From assembly GCA_027450125.1 (NCBI GenBank), contig DAIDKG010000536.1, positions 1-7,703 of the forward strand: a stretch of DNA of 7,703 nucleotides. Reading direction: 5' to 3'. Under the pieces are notes generated by a model, which was not told the DNA's origin, made no database searches, and worked only from the letters and a program-made list of their open reading frames with translations. How positions within the stretch are numbered: the stretch's first letter is position 1; each line of letters starts with the position of its first letter. Positions 1 to 6,253 of the stretch are shown here, piece after piece. This stretch comes from Bordetella sp. GTDB lineage: Bacteria; Pseudomonadota; Gammaproteobacteria; Burkholderiales; Burkholderiaceae_B. The translations under genes were made by a program, and so were the position numbers.

Positions 1-195
1 GAGCTGCAGAGCCGCGACTGGAGCAAACCCGGCGAACCCGAGGTCGGCGGCAAGACGCTGGCCGGATGGATGCGGCAACTGAAGCTCGACGGCGTCAACA
101 ACTTCGGCTACTACCCTGACGACTTTGTCCGCAACCAGCCCGCGATCAAGACGATCCGGCCCGCCATCTCGCAAGCGTGGTACCCCTACCAATGA
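1..195 (+). CDS. pgaB: PgaB/BpsB, poly-N-acetylglucosamine deacetylase/hydrolase, C-terminal end only
   Basis: Only the last 64 codons are present, open from the left edge in frame 1 to a TGA at 193-195. The visible protein contains [20 protein letters not shown] followed by IRPAIS, which resembles the end of PgaB/HmsF proteins, where a GYYPD(D/N)F segment precedes an IRP motif. In the family, PgaB is a periplasmic outer-membrane lipoprotein. Its N-terminal domain partly de-N-acetylates PNAG, and its C-terminal glycoside-hydrolase domain binds and cleaves the deacetylated polymer; only the tail of that second domain is here. The assignment is strengthened by pgaC and pgaD following at once. 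The stop codon overlaps the pgaC start, as expected for a coupled operon. In Bordetella the same gene is called bpsB (formerly hmsF). The catalytic residues are outside the window. Confidence 0.9.
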   Translation, partial: ELQSRDWSKPGEPEVGGKTLAGWMRQLKLDGVNNFGYYPDDFVRNQPAIKTIRPAISQAWYPYQ

Positions 196-1535
196 TGTTC
201 GACCGGCTGTTTGCCTTTCTCATCCTGTGCGTCGTCCTGGGCGCCCCTCTGGGCGTCGCGCTGACCTGGACCGGCGATTTGATGCTGGACTTCGTCTTTT
301 TCTATCCTCTGTTCATGTCGGCCCTGTGGATGTTCGGCGGCCTGTACTACTGGCTGCACTGGGAACGGCATTGGAAATGGGGCGAAGATACAGCGCCGCC
401 CGAGCTCAAGGGAAATCCGCAGGTGTCCATCCTGATCCCGTGCTTTAACGAAGCCGACCACGGACCCGCCACCATTCTCGCGGCGCTGGGCCAGCACTAT
501 TTGAACGTGGAGGTGGTCGCCATCAACGACGGCTCCTCCGACGCCACCGGCGCCATGCTCGACGAACTGGAAGCCCGCCACGACCGGTTGCGGGTCGTGC
601 ACCTGGCGCAAAACCAGGGCAAGGCGATGGCACTGCGCATGGGCGCCCTGGCGGCCCATGGCGAGTACCTGGTCTGCATCGACGGCGACGCCCTCCTGGA
701 TCCGAATGCGGTGTCCTATCTGGTCGCGCCGCTGCTGGAAAACCCGCGCGTGGGCGCGGTGACCGGCAATCCGCGCATCCGCACGCGCTCCACGCTCATA
801 GGCCGCGTCCAGGTAGGCGAGTTCTCTTCCATCATCGGCCTGATCAAGCGCACGCAGCGCGTGTACGGCCAGATCTTCACCGTGTCCGGGGTGATCGCCG
901 CCTTCCGGCGCAGCGCGCTGGACCGCGTCGGCTACTGGAGCCTGGACATGGTAACCGAGGACATCGACATCAGCTGGAAGCTGCAGCGCGACCACTGGTC
1001 GATTTTCTATGAGCCGCGCGCACTGTGCTGGATACTCATGCCGGAAACGCTGCGCGGGCTGTGGAAGCAGCGCCTGCGCTGGGCCCAGGGCGGCACCGAG
1101 GTTCTTCTGAAGAACATCCGCACCATCTGGATCTGGCCGCATCGGCGCCTCTGGCCCATGCTGCTGGAATATTGCCTGTCCTCGCTCTGGGCCTTTGCCT
1201 TTGCCCTTTCCGCCCTGTTGTGGATCCTGGGCCATTTCGTGGCCCTGCCGCCGCAGATCCATATCCACAACCTGGTCCCTCCTGCCTTCACCGGCATGCT
1301 GCTGGCAATGGTCTGCCTGGGGCAGTTCGGCCTGAGCGTATGGATAGACCGCCGTTACGAGCCCGGCCTGACCCAGACGCTGTACTGGATGATCTGGTAT
1401 CCGCTGGTCTACTGGCTGATCAGCATGCTGACCACGTTGTGCAGCTTTCCCAAAGTGCTGTTCAAGACGCCGCGCCAGCGTGCCCGCTGGACCAGCCCCG
1501 ACCGGGGCATCAAAAGAACCGACGACGCATCATGA
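192..1535 (+). CDS. pgaC: PgaC/BpsC, poly-beta-1,6-N-acetylglucosamine synthase (family 2 glycosyltransferase)
   Basis: This inner-membrane processive glycosyltransferase polymerises UDP-GlcNAc into PNAG, the biofilm exopolysaccharide, and works with PgaD. With the ATG at 192 it is 447 residues, close to E. coli PgaC (about 441). Two membrane segments lie near residues 4-26 and 31-56. The cytosolic GT2 domain starts at the SILIPCFNE stretch and shows all expected signatures: D113 in NDGSSD, the DxD motif D164-G165-D166, the catalytic-base motif TED (255-257) and QRLRW (293-297). About three further membrane segments follow near 321-350, 362-385 and 395-420. No Shine-Dalgarno sequence is visible; the ATG at 192 overlaps the pgaB stop (ATGA), so translation is probably coupled. 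A GTG at 177 and an ATG at 195 are alternative starts. In E. coli, cyclic di-GMP activates the PgaC-PgaD complex; that this holds here is inferred from homology. Confidence 0.96.
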   Translation: MMFDRLFAFLILCVVLGAPLGVALTWTGDLMLDFVFFYPLFMSALWMFGGLYYWLHWERHWKWGEDTAPPELKGNPQVSILIPCFNEADHGPATILAALGQHYLNVEVVAINDGSSDATGAMLDELEARHDRLRVVHLAQNQGKAMALRMGALAAHGEYLVCIDGDALLDPNAVSYLVAPLLENPRVGAVTGNPRIRTRSTLIGRVQVGEFSSIIGLIKRTQRVYGQIFTVSGVIAAFRRSALDRVGYWSLDMVTEDIDISWKLQRDHWSIFYEPRALCWILMPETLRGLWKQRLRWAQGGTEVLLKNIRTIWIWPHRRLWPMLLEYCLSSLWAFAFALSALLWILGHFVALPPQIHIHNLVPPAFTGMLLAMVCLGQFGLSVWIDRRYEPGLTQTLYWMIWYPLVYWLISMLTTLCSFPKVLFKTPRQRARWTSPDRGIKRTDDAS

Positions 1536-1954
1536 TCATCCGGACACCGCGCTCCCTGCTGCATTTGCTGATCGACTCAGTCCTGACGGCGCTGGCCTGG
1601 TTCGCTTTCCTCTACCTGCTCGTCAACGGCATCGTGCCCATCGTGAAAGGCGAACGCAAAAGCGCGGAAATATCGGCGCTGGCGCACCTGCTTCCGTCGC
1701 TGGGCACCTTGCTGGTCTACCTTCTGGTGGCCGCCTGCATTGCGCTGGTGCTGTATGCGTGGGCGAAATACAACGCCAAGCGCTTCGGCGGGCTGGACCG
1801 GCGCGCCACGCCGCCCCCGCTTTCGCATGCGGACCTGGCGGCCAGTTTCGACATCTCCGTCGCACAGCTCGAGCAGTTGCGCCGAAGCTATATATCGGTC
1901 ATTCATCACGCGCCTGACGGGCATATCGTCGGGATCGAGACGCGCGGCAGCTAA
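1532..1954 (+). CDS. pgaD: PgaD/BpsD, small inner-membrane partner of the PNAG synthase
   Basis: A 140-residue membrane protein, close to the usual PgaD length (about 137). Two hydrophobic helices lie near residues 10-31 and 53-77, joined by a short polar loop containing KGERKS. The second helix runs into a KYNAKRF segment and an LDRR motif, the kind of juxtamembrane pattern seen in PgaD. The remaining 50 or so residues are cytosolic. In E. coli PgaD is needed for polymerisation, and cyclic di-GMP binds jointly to PgaC and PgaD; the same role here is inferred. Its ATG overlaps the pgaC stop (ATGA at 1532-1535) and there is only a weak purine-rich stretch upstream, so coupling to pgaC is likely. 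The reading frame stays open far upstream inside pgaC, but that extension has no family resemblance. Bordetella names are bpsD or hmsS. Confidence 0.92.
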   Translation: MIIRTPRSLLHLLIDSVLTALAWFAFLYLLVNGIVPIVKGERKSAEISALAHLLPSLGTLLVYLLVAACIALVLYAWAKYNAKRFGGLDRRATPPPLSHADLAASFDISVAQLEQLRRSYISVIHHAPDGHIVGIETRGS

Positions 1955-1955
1955 G

Positions 1956-1970
1956 CCCGCACGATGCGGG
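1956..1970 (+). other. Short GC-rich hairpin after pgaD
   Basis: CCCGCA at 1956-1961 pairs perfectly with TGCGGG at 1965-1970 around a 3-nt loop, starting one base after the pgaD stop. No run of T follows, so it is not a standard intrinsic terminator. It could protect the 3' end of the pga mRNA, cause pausing, or be incidental. The intergenic stretch 1955-2036 also holds TAGAAT at 1984-1989, a possible -10 box for the next gene, but no convincing -35 box lies at the right distance. Confidence 0.4.
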
Positions 1971-2020
1971 AGCCAGGGGGATCTAGAATGGCTGACCGTA
2001 TGCCAGGAACACTTCTCCTA

Positions 2021-2026
2021 GAAAGG
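2021..2026 (+). promoter_or_regulatory. Ribosome binding site of the FkbM methyltransferase gene
   Basis: GAAAGG lies 10 nt before the ATG at 2037 and is a fair Shine-Dalgarno match. It supports that start, and it shows that this gene has its own initiation signal, unlike the overlapping pgaC and pgaD starts. Confidence 0.65.
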
Positions 2027-2036
2027 TAGCCGTCCC

Positions 2037-2855
2037 ATGACATTCCCCCAACGCCCGGTCGCATTCATACTCGCGGCATCGAACCACGGTACGATGATCG
2101 TCAACCGCAATGATCACGGCGTCGATGCTTGCGGAGGCACTATCGGTGTCGGATTCCAGATCCTGGACAAATCGAGCTACGACGAAACCGAAGTCGCTTT
2201 CGCGCTGGCCTTGCTGGATCGGCGCAGGAAATATTTCGGCGACGGCGTCGTCGCGATCGACGGCGGCGCCAACATCGGCGTGCACACGATCGAATGGGCG
2301 CGCCATATGCACGGCTGGGGCGGCGTGCTCAGTTTTGAAGCGCAAGAGATCATTTTCTATGCGCTAGCAGGCAACATCGCCCTCAACAACTGCCTGAATG
2401 CGCGCGCAAAACTCGCCGCGCTGGGTGAACACGACGGCGAGCTGAATATCCCCGAGCCGAACTACTTCGCGCACGCCAGCTTTGGCAGTCTCGAGTTGCG
2501 CCAGCGGGAGAACACCGAGGATATCGGGCAGCGCATTTCGTACGATCCCGCCGCAGGGACCCGCGTGCCGATGGTCAGCATCGATTCGATCGGACTGCAT
2601 CGCGTCGACTTTCTCAAGCTCGATGTCGAAGGCATGGAAGCCGAAGTGCTACGCGGCGCCCGCGACACGCTGCGCAGGCTCAAGCCGATATTGCTGGTCG
2701 AGATCATCAAATCGGACCAGGCACAGATCAAGGCCATGCTCGATCAGCTGGGATACCGTTATTTTCCGTTCTGGGGAAACCTGATCGCAGTGCACGCGGA
2801 GGATCCCGTGCTGCAGCACATGGGCTACAAGAACGATGTGATCTACTTTACCTGA
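2037..2855 (+). CDS. FkbM-family SAM-dependent methyltransferase
   Basis: A 272-residue Rossmann-fold methyltransferase. Motif I, with the glycine-rich SAM-binding loop, is VAIDGGANIG (D75-G76-G77-A78-N79). The acidic residue that should bind the SAM ribose is E101 in SFEAQE, followed by ALAGNIALNN. The FkbM hallmark LKLDVEGMEAEVLRGA is centred on D196 and E198, preceded by the typical V(S/P)x-DS segment (VSIDSI). FkbM enzymes generally O-methylate hydroxyls, often on sugars of glycans or natural products; the substrate here is unknown. No signal peptide or membrane helix is evident, so it should be cytosolic. It lies 82 bp downstream of pgaD on the same strand with its own ribosome binding site, so it could be co-transcribed with the pga genes or independent. 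By eye its base composition is slightly less GC-rich than that of comM and the TPR/ATP-grasp gene. Family assignment is firm; a link to PNAG is speculation. Confidence 0.9.
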   Translation: MTFPQRPVAFILAASNHGTMIVNRNDHGVDACGGTIGVGFQILDKSSYDETEVAFALALLDRRRKYFGDGVVAIDGGANIGVHTIEWARHMHGWGGVLSFEAQEIIFYALAGNIALNNCLNARAKLAALGEHDGELNIPEPNYFAHASFGSLELRQRENTEDIGQRISYDPAAGTRVPMVSIDSIGLHRVDFLKLDVEGMEAEVLRGARDTLRRLKPILLVEIIKSDQAQIKAMLDQLGYRYFPFWGNLIAVHAEDPVLQHMGYKNDVIYFT

Positions 2856-2875
2856 ACCGGTTAACGCAGCGCAGC

Positions 2876-4402
2876 CTATGCCTGGCCTCTCGAAGCGACG
2901 CGGTATTGGACCGCTTCGGCCATGTGGCGGACCTCGATGCGCTCCGACGCTTCCAGATCGGCCAGCGTGCGGGCCACGCGCAATGCCCGGTGCCGGGCCC
3001 GCGCCGAACCGTCCAGTCTTTGCTGCGCCTGGCGCAGCAGGTCGCGGGCCGCGTCCGACATGGCGCAATGGCCCTCCAGTTCCCTGCCCGCCAGACGGGC
3101 ATTCAGACCACCCTGCCTTGCCTGCTGGCGGTCGCGACAGCGCGTGACGCGCTCGCGCACCGCTGCGGAAGTCTCGCCGGCTGCCCCGTCCAGGACAGCC
3201 GGATCGGCTGGCGGCATCGAAACATGCAGGTCGATGCGATCGAGCAAGGGTCCGGAAAGCCTGGCGCCATAGCGCGCCACCTGATCCGGCGTGCAGCGGC
3301 AGGGCTTCGTGGGATGACCGCGCCAGCCGCACGGGCAGGGATTCATCGCCGCCACCAGCTGGAACGCGCAAGGGTACTCCACGTGGCGCAGCGCTCGCGC
3401 AATGGCCACCCGCCCGGTCTCCATCGGCTCGCGCAGGGCCTCCAGCGCCTCGCGCCGGAACTCGGGCAATTCGTCGAGGAACAGGACGCCGTGATGGGCC
3501 AGGCTGATCTCTCCGGGCCGAGGGCGGGCCCCGCCTCCGATAAGCGCCGCCGATGATACGAGATGGTGCGGCGACCGCAGCGGGGGCTGCTGCGGGATGC
3601 CCGGTATGCGCGCGCCGCCCTGCGCAAGCCCGTTCAGTGCCGCGACCTCCAGCGCCTGCACGGCAGACAGCGGCGGCAACAATCCCGGCAGGCGTTGGGC
3701 GAGCATGCTCTTGCCGGCTCCGGGCGGTCCGCTCATCAACAGGCTGTGGCCGCCCGCCGCGCAGATCTCGAGCGCGCGGCGCGCGCCGGCCTGCCCCTTT
3801 ACATCGGACAGGCAAGGCGGCGCTTGCGTCGGCAGGCGCGCGGCCGGCTCGGCAGACGGCAAGAGCGCGGCGCCCGTCAGATGCGCCGCGACTTCCGCCA
3901 GCGTGCGCGCCACATACACCTGCAGGCCCGGCACCCAGGCCGCGATGCCCGCGCTGCCAGGCGGCAGGATCATCGCCGCGCCGGGGCGCTCGCGCACCAG
4001 GCCGAGCGCCAGGGGCAATGCCGAGGCCACCGGCACCAGCGCCCCCGTCAAGGACAACTCGGCGGCCAGCACTAGGTCGGCCAGCGCCTCGGGCGGCTGC
4101 CCGGCTGGCGGCGTCAACTGGCCCGAAGCCAACAGCACGCCCAGGGCGATGGGCAGGTCGAAGCGCGCCGAAGCCTTGGGCAGATCGGCGGGCGACAGAT
4201 TCACGGTGATGCGTCCCGCGGGAAATTCATAGCCGCTGTTGACCAGCGCGGCGCGCACGCGCTCGCGGCTTTCGCGCACCTCGGCCTCGGGCAGGCCGAC
4301 GACGTGAAAGGCGGGCAATCCGCTGCCCACATGGGTTTCCACCCGCACGGCGGGAGCATCCAGGCCGACCAGGGCGCGGCTGGCAAGAACGGCTAGGGTC
4401 AT
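2876..4402 (-). CDS. comM: ComM/YifB, AAA+ helicase of natural transformation (Mg-chelatase-like)
   Basis: A 508-residue protein, close to E. coli YifB/ComM (about 506). It begins MTLAVLASRALVGLDAPAV, matching the family N-terminus, a Lon-protease-like fold domain reaching to about residue 190. The AAA+ module follows: Walker A GPPGAGKS at 225-232 (K231), Walker B LFLDELPEF with D310 and E311, then MNPCPCG (C356, C358) and PCRC (C368, C370), which form the four-cysteine putative zinc site, and a LLDRIDLHV motif. The C-terminal domain carries the usual RHRALRVARTLADLE stretch. In Vibrio cholerae, ComM is a hexameric branch-migration helicase that extends recombination of incoming DNA; many non-competent bacteria also keep it. 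The ATG at 4402 was chosen for the family N-terminus and a GAAGG 7 nt upstream. A longer start at 4486 would add 28 unrelated residues. The gene is convergent with the methyltransferase, 20 bp apart, with no clear terminator between. Confidence 0.96.
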   Translation of the reverse strand: MTLAVLASRALVGLDAPAVRVETHVGSGLPAFHVVGLPEAEVRESRERVRAALVNSGYEFPAGRITVNLSPADLPKASARFDLPIALGVLLASGQLTPPAGQPPEALADLVLAAELSLTGALVPVASALPLALGLVRERPGAAMILPPGSAGIAAWVPGLQVYVARTLAEVAAHLTGAALLPSAEPAARLPTQAPPCLSDVKGQAGARRALEICAAGGHSLLMSGPPGAGKSMLAQRLPGLLPPLSAVQALEVAALNGLAQGGARIPGIPQQPPLRSPHHLVSSAALIGGGARPRPGEISLAHHGVLFLDELPEFRREALEALREPMETGRVAIARALRHVEYPCAFQLVAAMNPCPCGWRGHPTKPCRCTPDQVARYGARLSGPLLDRIDLHVSMPPADPAVLDGAAGETSAAVRERVTRCRDRQQARQGGLNARLAGRELEGHCAMSDAARDLLRQAQQRLDGSARARHRALRVARTLADLEASERIEVRHMAEAVQYRVASRGQA

Positions 4403-4409
4403 GGCTAGG

Positions 4410-4414
4410 CCTTC
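4410..4414 (-). promoter_or_regulatory. Ribosome binding site of comM
   Basis: On the - strand GAAGG lies 7 nt before the ATG at 4402. This is good spacing and favours that start over the in-frame upstream codon at 4486. Confidence 0.65.
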
Positions 4415-4485
4415 ACTACGACAGGGAACGTCGCAGTATGCGGCTTGAGCGACAACCGGCGCAGCGAGGCGGGATGAAAATGCCA

Positions 4486-4501
4486 CGGCGCCATGGCGCC
4501 G
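4486..4501. repeat. 16-bp perfect palindrome
   Basis: CGGCGCCATGGCGCCG reads the same on both strands. It lies 84 bp upstream of the comM start and 180 bp upstream of the divergent gene, so it could be an operator for a dimeric regulator. In GC-rich DNA a chance palindrome is also possible. Confidence 0.45.
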
Positions 4502-4558
4502 ATTGCGTTGGCCCCGAGCGGGCGTATCGATCGATTCCGTTCAAGCGGAGCGGATTTT

Positions 4559-4586
4559 CGCCAGGCCGGCCGCGCCCGGCCTGGCG
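4559..4586. repeat. Inverted repeat with 11-bp perfect arms
   Basis: CGCCAGGCCGG at 4559-4569 pairs fully with CCGGCCTGGCG at 4576-4586 around a 6-nt CCGCGC loop. On the + strand no T run follows, and on the - strand an A run follows, so it does not look like an intrinsic terminator in either direction. It may be a regulatory hairpin, a protein-binding site or a dispersed palindromic element. Confidence 0.55.
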
Positions 4587-4640
4587 CAGAACGGGCTTAA
4601 TTTCTACCGAGCCAGTCCGTTAACGTGCTCAGAGCAATGT

Positions 4641-4656
4641 TGGCGGCCATATCGCA
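4641..4656 (+). promoter_or_regulatory. Weak sigma-54-like promoter element
   Basis: TGGCGGCCATATCGCA has the GG-N10-GC spacing of a sigma-54 -24/-12 promoter, with TGGC intact and TCGC in place of TTGC. The A, C and G after TGGC in the consensus do not match. Transcription would start near 4667, leaving a very short leader. Such matches are common by chance in this composition. Confidence 0.15.
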
Positions 4657-4669
4657 ATTCAGGCGCGCC

Positions 4670-4674
4670 AGGGA
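4670..4674 (+). promoter_or_regulatory. Ribosome binding site of the unknown 521-residue gene
   Basis: AGGGA lies 6 nt before the ATG at 4681. It is a moderate Shine-Dalgarno match and supports that start. Confidence 0.5.
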
Positions 4675-4680
4675 TATCGA

Positions 4681-6246
4681 ATGACCGCAATCACCGCCGT
4701 GGCCGCGTCCGCCCTGGCGCAGACGCAAGCCGTGCAGGCCGCTCCCGGTTCCTACGCCGGGAGCGGCCTGTCGCAGGCGGCCGCCTCATCGCAGGCCGCT
4801 GCATCATCCACCGCAGTCTCGATCACCGGCATCCGGGCGGTGCAGCCCCTGACCTATGCCGTTCCCGCAGCACAGCCCGTCTGGGAAACCAACGCGGTGG
4901 ACGGGATCAGCCAGGTGATGGCCAGCAATTTCCCGGCCTCGACGCTCTCGGGACGCCTGCATGGCCTGGGCCAGCTCATGCTGCAGCAGTTGGGTGGAGG
5001 CGAGAACGATTTCTCGCAGTCGGTATACCTGCCGTCCACCAACGCCGTGCCCAGCGCGTCGCTGGCGGCCGCCATGCAATCGGCCCTGCATACCGGAGCC
5101 AGCAACCAGGTTTCGCTCGCCGTCACCTTGCGCGACGGCGCCAAGGTGACGCTCGCGCTCGGCGACCAGAACAACGGACTCGCGGCCGCCATCACGGTTA
5201 CCGGCGGCACGCTCAGCGAGGCCGACCGCTCGGCGCTGCTGAAAATGGCCGGCGGCTTCCAGCAGGCGATCGACGGCCTGACGTCGTCGGTGCAACCCAC
5301 GCTCGATCTGAGCGGACTCCTGCAACAGTTCAACCCGGGCGTCGTCGCTTCGATCGACCTGAATGCATCCGTCGATCCCAACGGTCAAGGCGCGCAGACC
5401 GTGGCTTTGCATGTCGACGACGCCAAGCGCTCGCTGCAGACCAGCGGACCGCTCGGCTCCATGCAGATCAGCGTCGATACCTCCAACACCGCCCTGCTGG
5501 GCAGCGCCAGCCAGCAGGCCCAGGCGATCGGCAATTACCTGCAGCAGTTCGCTGCCGCAGGCACGCGCGGCCATGCCAATGCCCAGCTCATCGCCATGTT
5601 CAGCACGGCCTTCCAGGCGCTGAACAGCAATTACGGCGCGGCGCCTGCCCCTTTTTCGCGGCAAGCGGCCGTGATCGGCGATGCGGCCCACAGCATGATG
5701 ACCGGCCTGGCCGACTTCAGCGCTTCGTTGACGCAAGCTGCCCGATCGTCCAATCCCATGAAGCCAGGCGAAGTGGATCGCTTTTCATACCAGGTTTCGC
5801 AGCAGACCTCCGAACAAGTCAGCAACCCGTATAACTACACGATCACGCAAACGCAGCAATCCCGGCTCGATGCCGGCTATCACACGCCGCTGCAGGCCGG
5901 CGTCCAGCTCGCGCTCGACGGCAGCCCGGCGTCGCAGAATTATTACTACTACCAGATCTCCGACAGCGCACAGAGCCAGGCGACCATCAGCTACGCCGAC
6001 GGCAAGCTGGCGCAGGCCACGCTGAACCAGTCCGCCAGTGCGTCGGTGCATACGCAAAAATATGTAATGGGCAAGCTGCAAGAAAACACCATCGACCCTA
6101 GTCACAGCAGCTGGACGAAGAACCTTCAGGATCTGCTGGACAGCACGCAACAGAACCCCGGGAGTTCGCAGGCGGTGCTCAACGGCATCCACAACCTGAT
6201 CCAACTGCCGGCCAGCCCCGGCCAGCTGGCCGACAAGATCGGCTAA
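4681..6246 (+). CDS. Unknown Ala/Ser/Gln-rich, cysteine-free protein (521 residues)
   Basis: I do not recognise the family with confidence. The N-terminal 50 or so residues are Ala/Ser/Gln-rich, with a tandem SQAAAS-SQAAAS repeat at 31-42. There is no basic n-region as in a Sec signal peptide, and no clear membrane helix. A structured-looking core follows, for example NQVSLAVTLRDGAKVTLAL near 141-159 and a helical SEADRSALLKMAGGFQQAI near 179-197. The C-terminal third appears beta-rich (YNYTITQTQQ, NYYYYQISDS, QATISYADGKLAQATLNQ) and ends in a helical SSQAVLNGIHNLIQL segment. The protein has no cysteine, is poor in charge and rich in Gln, Asn and Ser, a composition common in exported or surface proteins; a non-Sec export route is possible but unproven. 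Codon use fits the neighbours and the ribosome binding site is reasonable, so it is a real gene. It converges on the next gene with 7 bp between stops. Confidence 0.8.
   Translation: MTAITAVAASALAQTQAVQAAPGSYAGSGLSQAAASSQAAASSTAVSITGIRAVQPLTYAVPAAQPVWETNAVDGISQVMASNFPASTLSGRLHGLGQLMLQQLGGGENDFSQSVYLPSTNAVPSASLAAAMQSALHTGASNQVSLAVTLRDGAKVTLALGDQNNGLAAAITVTGGTLSEADRSALLKMAGGFQQAIDGLTSSVQPTLDLSGLLQQFNPGVVASIDLNASVDPNGQGAQTVALHVDDAKRSLQTSGPLGSMQISVDTSNTALLGSASQQAQAIGNYLQQFAAAGTRGHANAQLIAMFSTAFQALNSNYGAAPAPFSRQAAVIGDAAHSMMTGLADFSASLTQAARSSNPMKPGEVDRFSYQVSQQTSEQVSNPYNYTITQTQQSRLDAGYHTPLQAGVQLALDGSPASQNYYYYQISDSAQSQATISYADGKLAQATLNQSASASVHTQKYVMGKLQENTIDPSHSSWTKNLQDLLDSTQQNPGSSQAVLNGIHNLIQLPASPGQLADKIG
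4771..4806 (+). repeat. 18-bp tandem duplication inside the unknown gene
   Basis: Units 4771-4788 and 4789-4806 match at 15 of 18 positions and encode SQAAAS twice, in frame. All three differences are silent third-position changes, so the duplication looks old and kept at protein level. It lies in the low-complexity N-terminal region. Confidence 0.6.
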
Positions 6247-6253
6247 TGTCGTG

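Larger units (their letters stand above)
4403..4680. other. Divergent intergenic region between comM and the unknown 521-residue gene
   Basis: These 278 bp should contain the promoters of both flanking genes. A 16-bp perfect palindrome lies at 4486-4501, an 11-bp-stem inverted repeat at 4559-4586, and a weak sigma-54-like element at 4641-4656. Ribosome binding sites lie at each end. No good sigma-70 -35/-10 pair was found by eye for either direction. A 61-codon open frame at 4438-4623 has no supporting signal and was not called. Confidence 0.6.

Noticed and set aside
177..191. GTG start for pgaC, five codons earlier
   Set aside because: It would overlap pgaB by more and has no ribosome binding site. 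The ATG at 192 overlaps the pgaB stop directly, though the GTG cannot be excluded.
186..1268. Long - strand open frame of 360 codons antisense to pgaC
   Set aside because: It lies wholly opposite pgaC, whose GT2 motifs are unmistakable. Its product is His/Gln/Arg/Gly-rich with no recognisable domain, typical of antisense frames in GC-rich genes.
1025..1531. Upstream extension of the pgaD frame by 169 codons inside pgaC
   Set aside because: The frame is simply lacking stops. The extension is Pro/Ala/Arg-rich and unlike PgaD, while the ATG at 1532 gives the normal length and an ATGA overlap.
2855..2862. AACCGGTT palindrome between the methyltransferase and comM, considered as a terminator
   Set aside because: The palindrome has no loop and no T run in either direction; it is too short to call.
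2649..4232. Several long open frames overlapping comM on both strands, such as 2649-3815 (-) and 3553-4209 (+)
   Set aside because: They are Arg/Ala/Pro-rich shadows of comM, which carries Walker A, Walker B and the four-cysteine site in the right order.
4403..4486. N-terminal extension of ComM to 536 residues
   Set aside because: The 28 extra residues do not resemble the ComM N-terminus. MTLAVLASRALVG at 4402 does, and a GAAGG precedes it with good spacing.
4438..4623. 61-codon + strand frame in the comM divergent region
   Set aside because: There is no ribosome binding site, the product is Arg/Pro-rich without motif, and it spans both palindromes.
4503..5834. 443-codon + strand frame overlapping the unknown gene in another frame
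   Set aside because: The product is Arg/Gly-rich and low in hydrophobic residues. The frame starting at 4681 has a ribosome binding site, balanced composition and repeat units differing only at its third codon positions.
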